NCBI GenBank assembly: GCA_036365145.1
Contig: JAEOAD010000699.1
Span: 10,513,001-10,577,000 of the forward strand
Source: Orientallactaga sibirica
Lineage: Eukaryota; Chordata; Mammalia; Rodentia; Dipodidae
Direction: 5' to 3'
Length of the DNA stretch: 64,000 nucleotides
The notes below the pieces were generated by a model that was not told where the DNA came from, made no database searches, and saw nothing but the letters and a program-made list of their open reading frames with translations. Below, in pieces: positions 53,061-63,904 of this stretch. Numbering within the stretch: the stretch's first letter is position 1; each line of letters starts with the position of its first letter. The position numbers and the translations under genes were made by a program.

Positions 53061-53769
53061 GTCAATCAGGAGATGATGTGCAGATTCCGTGAAAAGACAA
53101 CAGCACAGAAACAAGGAAGACCTTGACAGAATGAGAGCATTCCCTTCCCCTGCTGCAAGGGAGGTCCATCCTCTGTTCATTTGCCATGCAGATCTATATG
53201 CCCCACATCTATTATGAATCCAGAGGGTCTCCTAACACTGGGTCATAGCCTCACTTCACACGGGCTTACAATCCAGTGTGACTTCTAGGACATTTCCAAT
53301 AGTGAGTTAATTCAGAAGGACAGTGCAAGTAGGTAGCAAAGAACAGCCCCCAGAAGGTTTTCTCACCCCACTTTCAGTGTCTGTTCAGGTATCTCCTCTA
53401 GATTGTTCCACAGATGATGTGAAACAGCCTCATGTCTCTTTGAGGAAAATCCAACAGTCTTCAGATAATTCAGTCCAAATTCACGTTAAGCAAGGACCAT
53501 GTTCTCCTAAAGACTATGAACTGCTGGTTTTCTAGCCTACTGCTGAGCTTTTTTCATTTTTATATGGAACAGTTTGTTCCTTCTTTTTCTAGCTCTCTAT
53601 GCTAGAGCTGCCTGGGGCCCACCTGTGAGATGCTTGGTGTTCCCACAACAAAGAACTTCCTGCCCTACAGAAACTCTGAAATTATGCTTGTTTTATAAGG
53701 GAATGTGAGAAAATCAGCCAGCTAACATGGCAGAGACACAGTGCACAGAAAGGTAAAGGATCATCACAT
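53061..53769. other. Unassigned sequence
   Basis: Nothing recognised. The plus-strand frame at 53323-53535 (70 codons) has no known domain. Confidence 0.3.
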
Positions 53770-53784
53770 AGATTTACAGTTTGC

Positions 53785-53955
53785 GAGGCAGGCGTGGTGG
53801 CACATGCCTTTAGTCCCAGAACTCGGGAGGCAGAGGTAGGAGGATTGCTGTGAGTTCAAGGCCACCCTGAGACTACATAGTGAATTTCAGGTCAATCTGT
53901 GCTAGAGTGAGACCTTATCTCGGAAAAACCAACAAAACAAAACAAACAAACAAAA
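53785..53955 (+). repeat. B1 SINE with 15-bp target duplication
   Basis: Sense B1 with CAAAACAAAACAAACAAAC-type tail. Repeat AGATTTACAGTTTGC (53770-53784) and AGATTTACAATTTGC (53956-53970), one mismatch. Confidence 0.95.
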
Positions 53956-54139
53956 AGATTTACAATTTGCACCAAGGTCAAAAGAGACAGAGAAACAATA
54001 AATTGCAGTTTTGTGTGCTCCAAAAACAAAATGAAAAAGAAAAAATGAAAGGAAATTGAATTTCCTAACCTGGATGTCATGGGTGGTTGTTTACAAAGGT
54101 GTTTCGATAGAACAAGGTGAAAGAGCAAAGGCAGCTATA

Positions 54140-54480
54140 GATTTTCTTGTCAACAAGGGGGATCAGTGAAAAGACAAGATGACAAGTTAAGATGGGTAGG
54201 GATTTAGAGGAGGTGTGGGTAGATGAGTACTATTGCTAAGCAGATTGGACAGATCCTAGAGAAGGAGAGATGGAAGACAGGCTCTCTGGTGGGTGACCCA
54301 TGGGGAGATAGCAAGGGGCAAGATAGGAAGAAATGAAACTGAAGCTGATAAGCATGTTGAGAAAGGTGAGAAAGAGGCAAAATGAATGAAGATCCGAAAA
54401 CATTGCTGGTCATCAAACAACAAAAATAACCCCAGCCCAAATAACATCTGAGGCAGCAGGAGGAAAGCCGGGCTTTCCCA
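54140..54480 (+). repeat. Possible L2 fragment
   Basis: Purine-rich GGGTAGGGATTTAGAGG...GACAGATCCTAGAGAAGG resembles internal L2 but is heavily diverged. Confidence 0.3.
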
Positions 54481-54679
54481 GCAAGGTATGATCCTCAGTG
54501 GAGACTGAAGAGATGGAGCTCAGGGGAGAACCTAGTGGATGCTGTGTGGAGCTCCAGAAGCAGTGACCAAAAAGCAGTGGGACAAACACTCACCTGCCTC
54601 CTTTTCAGGTAACAGACCAACCCTTCTAGCCAGAAAGAAATCGGTAGAGGATGCTCAAGCAAGGCTAGGTAACAGCTTA

Positions 54680-54810
54680 CAGGCTTGTCTTCTTTCTCCA
54701 ATGGAAATGAAAGCCTGGTGGGAGCACAGATGTGTTTCATCTGTTGTATGCTGTATGTATCTGTTGTATGTTGTATGTTGTATTACAGGCTCTGATAGAA
54801 TAAAAGGCAC
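54680..54810 (+). repeat. Possible L2 fragment plus short TGTTGTATG tandem
   Basis: AGGCTTGTCTTCTTTCTCC...ATGAAAGCCTGGTGGGAGCACAG resembles 52582-52630 at about 80 percent by eye. It is followed by TGTTGTATG-type repeats at 54740-54783. Confidence 0.4.
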
Positions 54811-55760
54811 CTGCTGGTCAGTATATATATGGAAAGTAATGGCTAAGCAAAAGATGTTCTAGAAGGAAGTGCTAATGAGAACAATTACAAAGGTTGAGAG
54901 GACACAGAATCCTATTTTAGTGGGAATTCTGAGGAAAAGGAAAATTTAAATTTGTTGAATATTTGGCTTCTTAGTCCTTTGCGTATAACCAAATTAAACT
55001 TAAATGAATGGGTCTGAGAAAAATAGTCAAATAGACTTTCCCTGAAAAAGTTATTTTTTGTGGTTTTATAAAAAGATTAGATATGAAATAAAGTGAATCT
55101 AGTTTTCCAGTCAAATTTAGGCCTTCTGCAAATACTTTTAAATTTATTTCTCAAGCTACTTGCAAGTCAAGCTTAATTTACTAAGAACTATTAGGCAATG
55201 TGATTTTAATATGATTAGATTCTTCCTTCTAAAGTAAATAGGGTACTCTAAAAATAAAAGTAAAAGAAATTACATCATCCAAAGCAGTGAGAAGTCCTTG
55301 ACCTTTCATTTTACAGTACTGACATAGTTATTCTGGCCTGTGCATGCTGTGCTGGTGTGTGAAACCAACACTCCCATAGAGCAGGCACAAAATGAGATGT
55401 TTTAATCTCATAAAATAAGTTTTGTTTGTTTTGGTTGCTAGAAAGTAGTTTTTAGTTTCAGAAAGCAATGTGTTTTCTTACTAATCACTAACCTGAGATG
55501 TTTTGATGTCAGTATTTGGCTAGTTATATTGCTATTGCATCAAATTGCTTGGAATCTGGAGAAAAAAATATTCATGGAACAGACTTTTTAAAAATTAATG
55601 ACCTGATATTAAGTACATTTGATTGCACTAACTCTGCTTTTACATTTTAGTCAAAGAAGGGTAAGTACTGAAACATTTCGACTCAAAGTTTAGCTGGCAT
55701 AAATCCCAATCCAGACAGGCTTCTTGCTCTTTTGTATGGGCATACAACCCATACACATGT

Positions 55761-55762
<2 letters not shown>
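54811..55762. other. Unassigned AT-rich sequence
   Basis: Nearly 1 kb of AT-rich DNA with no recognised repeat or gene. Confidence 0.3.
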
Positions 55763-55804
<42 letters not shown>

Positions 55805-55808
55805 ACAC
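55763..55808. repeat. (CA)n microsatellite
   Basis: About 46 bases of CA with one interruption at its right end (CATACACAC). Confidence 0.95.
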
Positions 55809-56117
55809 TTCTTGGACTATGTCGAGGAAATGAGATGGTTTATCAGGTTCTCTGAACTTTCCAAGACTGACAAAAGCATGGATGCTGGGAACCTCCTGAA
55901 GAGCAGACATGGGAATTTGCTTCAACTGTAAAACTGAACAATGGCTTGTTTACCTCTCAGGACCTGGAGCCTTCCTGTCATGGTGAGAATGCACATGGCA
56001 AGAAAAGAGGAGGGATATGGCTCTTTCAGGGAAACTCATCAATTCAGTAAAGCAAATATCTGAGTATCTGTGGGGCCATGCCTTCAGATCACCACCTATA
56101 GGGAAGGTAACTGATCA
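55809..56117. other. Unassigned sequence
   Basis: Nothing recognised. Confidence 0.25.
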
Positions 56118-56129
56118 AAGAACCACCTA

Positions 56130-56282
56130 AGCTGGGTGTGATGGTGCAGCGTTTAATCTCAGCACTAGGGAGGCAGAGGTAGGAGGATCACCATGAGTTC
56201 GAGGTCACCCTAAGAATACATAGTGAATTCCAGGTCAGCCTGACTAGAGTGAGACCCTGCCTTGAAAAATTAATGGGAAAAA
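56130..56282 (+). repeat. B1 SINE
   Basis: Sense B1: AGCTGGGTGTGATGGTGCAG...GTGAGACCCTGCCTTG, with a short degenerate tail. Repeat AGAACCACCT/AGATCCACCT at 56119-56128 and 56283-56292. Confidence 0.92.
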
Positions 56283-56292
56283 AGATCCACCT

Positions 56293-56961
56293 GTTCCCCT
56301 CTGAAACACATCATGGATTGTGCCAAGGCACCGTGGGCTGCTCTCAGTGAGTGCCTAAGCAGTACAGGATAGCAAGGTATGGCTGTGCCCAGAGCCAGGG
56401 AACTCCTTTGGCTTACTGAACCTTCCTTACATGGGATGACAGTGCAGAGAGCTCTCTCAACCTTCTTTTCCCATTCTCCTTCACCCATTGTTGTGCTGGA
56501 CTGATCCTGTGGTCCAGTGGCTATTCCATCCCTGTTTAATTTCTTTATTTCTACATGCACTTCCCCTTATAAAGTTCTTGTACATTTAAATCCACCTGCT
56601 TTCTCCAGTGATCTGTATTCACACAACAGCAAGTACATGTGAAATATTCTGCTGTGACATATTTCATAAGCAAACCTCTGTTACTCAGAATGAAGAACAG
56701 TTCACTCTATTTTTGCTCTTGGAAAACTATGGGTTCATAAGAGTAGGGTGGATAGGTACAAGAAAATACTTAGCATAAGTTCAACGAATATCTCTGATGT
56801 ATTTATTCTGTTCAACCAGTTTCTTTTATCAGTCCCTCTTAACACTCCTGATATTGGAAAGAGTGCCTTTAGGTAATAGTGTATTTAGGTAATGAAAACA
56901 AAGTAATTTGTCAAGAGTAACTACCACATACTGAAAATGGCACAATGTGGATGTTCACATT
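56293..56961. other. Unassigned sequence
   Basis: Nothing recognised. Confidence 0.25.
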
Positions 56962-56976
56962 TTGACCTCTACTCTT

Positions 56977-57290
56977 TTTTTCAAAAAAAGTCTTTTTATG
57001 TACTTATTTGAGAGAGAAAGAAAAGAGAGAGAGAGAAAGAAAGAAAGAAAGAAAGAAAGAATAAAATAGGAAGGAAGGAAGGAAGGAAGGAAGGAAGGAA
57101 GGAAGGAAGGAAGGGAGAAAGAAAGATGCAGATAGAGAGAATAGGCATGCCGGGACCTCTAGCCAATGCAAATGAACTTCAGATGCATGTGCCACCTATG
57201 CATCTGGTTCACGTGGGTACTGGGGAATCAAACCTGGGTCCTTAGGCTTCACAGGCAAGCACCTTAACTGCTAAGCAATTTTTCCAGCCC
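56977..57290 (-). repeat. tRNA-derived SINE with AAAG and AAGG tracts
   Basis: Antisense copy whose CT-rich 3' part has expanded into AAAG (57031-57060) and AAGG (57069-57114) microsatellites. Repeat TTGACCTCTACTCTT / TTGATCTCTACTCTT at 56962-56976 and 57291-57305, one mismatch. Confidence 0.95.
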
Positions 57291-57305
57291 TTGATCTCTA
57301 CTCTT

Positions 57306-57829
57306 GAAGAATCTAGTTCTTCCTGATCGCTTTTCCTAAAAGATCCCTTGCAGCCTCCACCTTGCTGAAGGCCAGAAGGACAATTCTCTTTCCTGAAAAC
57401 TTGGCGGTACCTGGACCCTAGTGTGAAAACTGGACTCACCAGCTCAGAGCCCCATCCAGTAAATTCCCACAAAAGACTATAAGAAAGGTCACTAGTCAGG
57501 CTTTCACCATTTCCAGGATCCCCTCCTAGGCAGGAGCTCTGCCTTTTTTTTTTTTTTTCCTTCTCTTAAGCATCATAAAAAGATCTATAATAAAATCGTG
57601 CTTAAGTTTACCCTCCATGGTCTATAGATTTCATTTATCAAAATGTATAAGACAAGAACCTGGAGGCCACTGACCCAGTGGAAGTTTTGTGTGGTGATGA
57701 ATGTCTGGCACTTTAATTCCTGAGTTACTGCACAACCAAAAGTTGAGAAAAGTTCCATCACTCTCAAAGACACCCCAAATTCCCTTATTACAATTTATGC
57801 CAACCAGCTATATAATCTAGATGAAGTGA
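57306..57829. other. Unassigned sequence
   Basis: Contains a T run near 57547-57558. Nothing else recognised. Confidence 0.25.
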
Positions 57830-58165
57830 ATACCTGGATTCATGCAAATTACCAGACTGACTCAAGAAGATAGAAAAAATCAGCACACTGGAATAGGGAG
57901 CTTGACTCATTTACCAAAAATCTTCAATCAACAAAGAAAGCACATGGCTGGAAGGCTTCACTGGTGAATTGTACCAGACATTTAAAAAGGAATTAACATT
58001 AATTCTTCCCAAATTCCTCCAAAGAAATAGAAGAGAGAATAATGTCTAACACACTTTGCCAGGTGAGAATTATTGTGATATCAGTGCCAAAGTTCCATAA
58101 GAAAAGTGCAAACCAATCAATATTTCTTATGAATCTGGATTCAATAAGCCTAGAAAAAATATCCA
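57830..58165 (+). pseudogene. L1 ORF2 fragment (reverse transcriptase region)
   Basis: From 57954 a frame reads GFTGELYQTFKKELTLILPK, the conserved L1 ORF2 segment just upstream of the reverse transcriptase core. It ends in a stop within 30 codons, and the following RT sequence (ISVPKFHKK..., NISYESGF) lies in another frame. Dead remnant interrupted by a SINE pair at 58166. Confidence 0.8.
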
Positions 58166-58374
58166 GGGATGGAGAGATGGCTCAGCCACTAAGGCACCTG
58201 CCCACAAAGTCTAACAATCCGGTTTGATTCCCCAGTATCCACTTAAAGCCATATGCTCAAAGGAGCACATGCATCTGGAGTTCATTTGCAGTGGCTGGAA
58301 ACCCTGGTGCACCCATTCTCTCTGTTTCTCATTGCTGTCTTTGTTTTGAAAATAAATAAAAATATTTAAAAAAA
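58166..58374 (+). repeat. tRNA-derived SINE, first of a tandem pair
   Basis: Sense copy with head GGATGGAGAGATGGCTCAGC and tail AAAATAAATAAAAATATTTAAA joined directly to the next SINE. Outer repeat AAAAAATATCCA (58154-58165) and AAAAAATTTCCA (58621-58632) encloses both. Confidence 0.93.
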
Positions 58375-58620
58375 GGGCTGGAGAGATGGCTTAGCAGTTA
58401 AGGCGCCTACCTGCAAAGCCCAAGAACACCTGTTCGAATCTCCAGGTCCCACCTTTAGCCAGACGCAAGTGTGCAATGTTGCACATGCACACAAGGGGGC
58501 GCATGCATCTGGAGTTCATTCACAGCACCTGAAAAGGCCCTGGTGTGCCCATTCTCTCTCTGCCTCTTCCTCTCTTCCCCTCTGTCTCTCTCTCTCTCTC
58601 TCTGTCTCTCTCAAATTAAA
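58375..58620 (+). repeat. tRNA-derived SINE (subfamily II), second of a tandem pair
   Basis: Sense, close to consensus, with intact A box (TGGCTTAGCAG), B box (GTTCGAATCTCC) and CpG in CAAGGGGGCGCATGC. CT-rich 3' part and CAAATT end. Confidence 0.95.
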
Positions 58621-58632
58621 AAAAAATTTCCA

Positions 58633-59030
58633 TAGAGACAAATAGGCAAATCCATACAGACAAAAGACAGAAAGAGAGGTTAGAAATGTTCTGCTTTTTG
58701 CCTTGCCCTGTGATATATATGATCCTTTCCAGCACATACCCCATTATCACAGGCCTTCTCCAAGGCCTGTGTACTTGGTCTCTCAGCCTCCCTAACTAAG
58801 TATTAATTATGAGAGATAGAGAGAGGGAGAGGAAGAGAGAGAAAGATGAGGGGGGATGGGGAAAAGGACAGGATGGCTATAGATTTTATTAGATGATGAA
58901 AATATTTTCAGACTACCTAGTGCTAGTGGTTGCTCAGGTTAAGTACACTACATACCACTGAATTGTATACTTTAAGATGGCTAATTGTATGCTAGGTGAG
59001 ATTCACCTCAATATTCAATTTAAAGAATAT
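58633..59030 (+). repeat. Old L1 (L1M-type) 3' end
   Basis: ATAGAGACAAATAGGC...GACAGAAAGAGAGG and, near 58957-59010, ACCACTGAATTGTATACTTTAAGATGG...AATTGTATGCTAGGTGAG match the sense L1M 3' end. A GA-rich patch (58807-58845) may be another SINE tail. Confidence 0.7.
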
Positions 59031-59069
59031 GTAGGATAGTAGATAATTGCTATATCATTTTTATCATTT

Positions 59070-59304
59070 CAAAGATTTAATTTAATTTAATTTAATTTAT
59101 TTATTTATTTATTTAAGACAGAGAGAGGGAAAGAGAGAGAGAGAGAGAGTGAGAATGGGTGTGCCAGGGCCTCTAGCCACTGCAAACGAACTCCAGATGT
59201 GTGTTCCCCCTTGTGCATCTGGCTTAAGTGGGAACTGGATAATTGAACTGGGGTCCTTAGGCTTCACAAGCATATGCCTTAACCACTAAGCCATCTCTCC
59301 AGCT
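59070..59304 (-). repeat. tRNA-derived SINE with 14-bp target duplication
   Basis: Antisense full copy with TTTAA/TTTA-repeat tail complement. Perfect repeat CATTTTTATCATTT at 59056-59069 and 59305-59318. Confidence 0.95.
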
Positions 59305-59318
59305 CATTTTTATCATTT

Positions 59319-60280
59319 TTAGAATATACAAATGTACGTATATAAATAATATAGAAAATCCACCATTCTATAAACTCTCAGATAGTTGGGGATAGATTAG
59401 TTCAAGCTGCCATTTAAGGAGTCACAAGCTTGTGGAGGGAGGGAGACATTTTCTTAGAATGCAGGTGTTGTTCTGAGTCATTCTCTTTGGGCCTCTCTGA
59501 TTCCATTAGTACCAGCAAGAGGCGGATCTATCTGGACTGAGATGCCAGATATCCACATTTGGCAGATGGCAAGGGTCTTATGTCAGATTTACCCTGTTCT
59601 ACACATCACTTAAACTGGGTTGGCCTCAGAAAGGACAGGGCCTAGAAGAACAAAAATCTATGAAAAGAAACTTCAAGCAACTTCCCAGACCCTCTTAATG
59701 TGTTTGCCAGAGACAGGTGATGACTTATCCATGTGGCATAAAACATTCACACTCCAATTAGAAACTAAGCCCTTTGACCTGGAACTTCAATCTTGCAATA
59801 TCCACTATGTTACACTGAAGATGCCTCTCAGGAGCTGTGCTCTACTGGTTAAAACCACTTCCTTGATTTTGCACTTCCCATGTGTGGGTATGGTTGAATC
59901 TAGTACATTTGCCAGGGCGTGGGTAACCCTGGGGCCCAGGCCCATTTTATGGCCAGACCATCTTCCAAATAAGCTAATCAGATTCATTCCTAAGGAGCTC
60001 TTCCTCCAATCTTCCTCTGACTTGCTACCTGTGTCTCAAGCAACTTTATAAAAGACTAAGTTATTTATATTGATCCATGAATTGCCTGGCCAATAAACCA
60101 GTATTGTTTACACAGTTGCAGTGTATGTCAACATTATATGGCTCTGTTTTGTCTCTCAATATTTCATTCACAAGTTTTTTTTTTAATCTAGTCATTTGAT
60201 CTCAGTAGATGGGAGGATACGCTAGGACAGTACCATCCTAACTCTCTCAATGAATTCTAAAATGAGTAAGAAAACAGTGG
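59319..60280 (+). other. Candidate unclassified LTR or transcribed unit
   Basis: A 143-codon plus-strand frame (59620-60051, starting at TTG rather than ATG) has no recognisable domain. Just downstream are a TATA-like TTTATAAAAG (60044-60053) and AATAAA (60092-60097), a spacing seen in LTRs. I do not recognise the family and see no terminal repeats. Chance is possible. Confidence 0.25.
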
Positions 60281-60690
60281 GCTGCAGAGATGGCTTAGTG
60301 GTACAGAGCACGTCTTATACAAGCATGAAGGCCTGAGAGGCCACTTGAGTTCAATTCTTAGAACCCCATAAAAATTAAGAATACCCACATCATCTATTAT
60401 CCCAGACCTGTGGGGAGCAGAGACCCAAGAATTACCAGGCCTTGCAAAAATAAATACAAAAACAAAAAGGCAAGCTCTAGGATCTATTAGAGACTCTGGC
60501 TCTAGTACTATCAGGTGAAAGAGCAACGGCAGGGAACACCCTCCAGCCTAGAGGATATGGTGGGGAGACAGCAGCACGAGGGAGGAGGAAGTGGGCGGGG
60601 GAATCTGAGGAATGACACCTGAGGCACATACACACATATGAACATGCATTCCCACACACATATAGATGCATGTGTACACACACATGCAAA
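60281..60690 (+). repeat. B4-type SINE, the only sense copy
   Basis: Sense: tRNA/ID head GGGCTGCAGAGATGGCTTAGTGG, B-box GAGTTCAATTCTTAG, B1-like middle with insertions, then GAATGACACCTGAGGCACATAC and a CA-rich tail. Other clear B4-type copies in this window are antisense. Confidence 0.8.
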
Positions 60691-60794
60691 CCAAATATTT
60701 ATGCAAAATAAAAGGTTCCAGTGAAATTTCAAATGACAATAATTTGATAGTTAATAATGTCTATTTTCAAAATAAACTACGATAGATTTTTTAT

Positions 60795-60919
60795 ATATGT
60801 GTATTTTGTGTGTGCATGTATGTGTTCATTTGAATGTGTGTGAATGCATGTGTGCACACATGCATCTGGAGACCAGAAGTTAATGTCAAATGCTTTTCCT
60901 CAATCACTCACTTACCATC

Positions 60920-60962
<43 letters not shown>

Positions 60963-61155
60963 TTTTGAGACATGGTCTTGCACCGAGCCTAGAGCTTACT
61001 GACCTGGCTAGACAGGCTAGCCAGCAAGCTCTCAGAATCTTCCTGTATTTACACTTTGCCATGCTAAGCATTTTCCATGGATGTTAGGATCCAAGCTCAA
61101 GTCCTCATGCTTATGTGGCAAACACTTTCCCCACTGAGTCATCTGCTCAGCGCCT
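60795..61155 (-). repeat. B4-type SINE with TTTA expansion
   Basis: Antisense: GT-rich tail, CATCTGGAGACCAGAAG, TTTA tract (60921-60965), GAGACATGGTCTTGCACC body, head ending GAGTCATCTGCTCAGCGCC. Confidence 0.82.
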
Positions 61156-61172
61156 CTATGTTGTTCTCTTAA

Positions 61173-61215
<43 letters not shown>

Positions 61216-61416
61216 TTTATTTATTTGTAAGTAGAGAGAGATAAAAGAATGACAGACAGAGAGAATGGGCACTCCAGGGCCTCCATCTGCTGCAAGTGAC
61301 CTCCAGATGCATGTGCCATTTTGTGCATCTTTCTTTACGTGGGTCCTGGGAAACTGAACTAGAGTTGTTAGGCTTTGCAGGCAAGCACCTTAGCATCTAA
61401 GCTATCTCTTCAGTCC
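61173..61416 (-). repeat. tRNA-derived SINE
   Basis: Antisense copy with TTTA-repeat tail complement (61177-61227), full body and 5' end at 61416. Confidence 0.92.
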
Positions 61417-62499
61417 CTCTAAGCTAGTTGTTTTCTTGAACTTGCATTTCCATTTCACTTTCACCACAACTTTTGTCTTCATGAATACATTGTTATGCTT
61501 GGAAGTGTCTTATTGTCTATTCTCCCATGCAACATAAACACATGAAAACTGGAATTCTGCCATTTTAATATGATAATAATAATATAGCATGAGCTTTTCT
61601 TATACAATGAATTTGTATTACAATTATTGTTTAGAATATTTTATTATAATTATTGTAATTTATGAAAATCATACAATCAATATGAATTATAATAATTATT
61701 TTAGAATATGATTACAACATAAATATGATACCAATTTTAATATGGAATGAAACACAAACAAAAATTTTATTGGAAATGAATCCCTAAATTAGAAGAAGCA
61801 TAAGCAAACATTTCCTATGTGTTTAATGAAAAACAGACAAGACTAAAAGCTTAGTCACAAGGCAGTAACAATGATTATTCTGTAAAATAAAGTTGAAGAT
61901 TTAGTTGAGTAAATACTCTATGATACTTGTAAAACCAGATTTAACTGCCACTTTGAAAAACATACATGAAAGCCAAAGGATTTTTTTTTACACTGTTGTG
62001 GGTTTTAGTCATTGTATCATGAAAAGTTTGCACACCCAGAAAACTTATGCTTATGTTGAAAGCCCCCAGTGATGCTAATGTACATTTCTTTCCTGATGCA
62101 TCATATCCTAGGGTTGAGAACAGATAATAACTGAGAAGAAGAGTCTATATATAAGTAGGAGAACAAGTCCTTCTTGGTAATCACTATTTCTCAAGAGTGC
62201 TCTCTTGATTTGCACTCAAAAGATTCATCCTCAGGGGAGAAAATTTTGCTTTATCAGTAGTGAGAATGGTAGACCAGGACTCAGGGACACACTTTCTAAT
62301 AAAAGGACTTGGTATGTGAAATGAACACTATTTGCATTGTAGATTTAATCTTTTGGATGCTCCCATAAAATAATGTTAGAGGTCCTCATGCATGTAGCTT
62401 AAGAGGTCATGATTCATATAAACAACTCCATATTCTTGAGAATCTGGAATGATTCCTGTCTTTACAATTAAAATAGAAAATGTTTATGTCTATTTGTAT
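61417..62499. other. Unassigned AT-rich sequence
   Basis: Over 1 kb with no recognised family. The core at 61565-61745 is extremely AT-rich with local inverted symmetry (TTATTATAATTATTG against GAATTATAATAATTA). Confidence 0.35.
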
Positions 62500-62505
62500 G
62501 TGTGG

Positions 62506-62559
<54 letters not shown>

Positions 62560-62795
62560 GCCAGAGGACAACTTCAAGTGTCATCTTCAGGAATGTTGTC
62601 CATCTTTTTTGAGGCAGGACTGAAGCTCACAGGCCAGTGGGCCCCAGGGATCCTCCTATCTCCACCTCTCTAGTGTTAAGATTATAGGCATGCACCACTA
62701 TGCTTGCTATTTTTACCTGAGTACTGGGGATTGAACTCAGGTCCTCATGCTTGCAAAGCAAACGCTTTACTAACTGAGTTATCTCCTTAGCCTGG
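62500..62795 (-). repeat. B4-type SINE with long GT tail
   Basis: Antisense: GT tract (62511-62557), TAGGCCAGAGGACAACTTC, short B1-like body, ID-like head GGGGATTGAACTCAGGTCC to about 62795. Confidence 0.88.
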
Positions 62796-63419
62796 TAAAT
62801 AATTTTTATGTGGTATAATTAACAAAGCATTAGAGTATTCACTAAGAAATAGGAAACAAATCTGTACTTCTCCCACATGGTATCACATTGTCCTAAGAGA
62901 GCAACTGACTTTGAGCTGACCAGGTTGGACATTTACTTTCTTGTTAGCTTCATAGATACTTCAGACTCTCATAAAATTTAACATTTACATTTCTGAAGCT
63001 GTTGCTACACATTGATTCATTGTATTTGCTTCTCTGTTAACTATCTTTCTGCTTTGATCCTATATCAGATGGGACCCAGGGACTGGTCTTTTATATTTGC
63101 CTTCCCTCTCTCTGTCGTCTGGAAGGCATTTTCTCAGGGTGTTTTCCTTTCCCTCTGCACACAGGTCGCTGGCTTGTCCTTGGTGCAATGGGGTGAGGGG
63201 CCTCCTTATCAGAGGAGAAGCTGCCAGGGCACAGCTGCACCGTCCTTGAGTCTCTTTGAAGTCTAAACAGAGAGCATTTCAGAGCTTATTTAACAAGTGG
63301 TTTCTGCTTTTGGTGCTATTTGTAAGCAGAGTTAACTCCTACCTATGCATTCTATGATATCACCTTCCTAGGACCTACTTAAATAGAGTTCCAAGTTGGA
63401 GAATTTTCCTTTTCATCTT
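62796..63419. other. Unassigned sequence
   Basis: Nothing recognised. The plus frame at 63012-63266 (84 codons) has no known domain. Confidence 0.3.
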
Positions 63420-63751
63420 TGTGTGTATAATATGTGCATGCATGCATGTGCACAGGCACATAACGTGCCACAGTGTGCATGTGGAAGTCAAAGGATGACT
63501 TCAGATGTTGGGCCTCACCTTCCATCTTGCTTTGAGGTAGGGTCTCTCATTGTTCACTGATGTGTGCACCAGTCTAGCTGGCCCACACGCTTTCAGGAGA
63601 CCCTTGTTGGCCTCCCATCTTACCATGGGTGCATCGTGATTACAGATGCTTGTGCTATAGCATCTGGCTTTATGTGAGTTTGGGAGATCTGAATTCAGAT
63701 ACCCATGCTTGCTCAGAAAGTGTTTCATTCACTGAACCATCACCCAACCCA
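63420..63751 (-). repeat. B4-type SINE
   Basis: Antisense: GT/GC-rich tail, ATGTGGAAGTCAAAGGATGAC, TGAGGTAGGGTCTCTC body, CTAGCTGGCCCACACGC and head ending ACCATCACCCAACCC. Confidence 0.75.
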
Positions 63752-63904
63752 GAGAACTTAGTTTTTAATGAGGGAGAGGAGTCACACAAAGTCTTAGCCT
63801 TCATGAATTCTGATCCCGTACTCACCCTATCAGTTATGCTTCTATAATGTCTTTCTATTCACTGATTCAGCCCAGCTTGCCCCAGTCAAATGTGAGAGCA
63901 TATG

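Noticed and set aside
59620..60051. 143-codon frame as a protein gene
   Set aside because: Starts at TTG, has no recognisable domain, splice context or family match; kept only as a low-confidence observation.
433..61416. Recurring GGCTGGAGAGATGGC units as tRNA genes or a CRISPR-like array
   Set aside because: Irregular spacing, both orientations, A-rich tails and target duplications show dispersed SINEs. No cloverleaf with acceptor stem was found.
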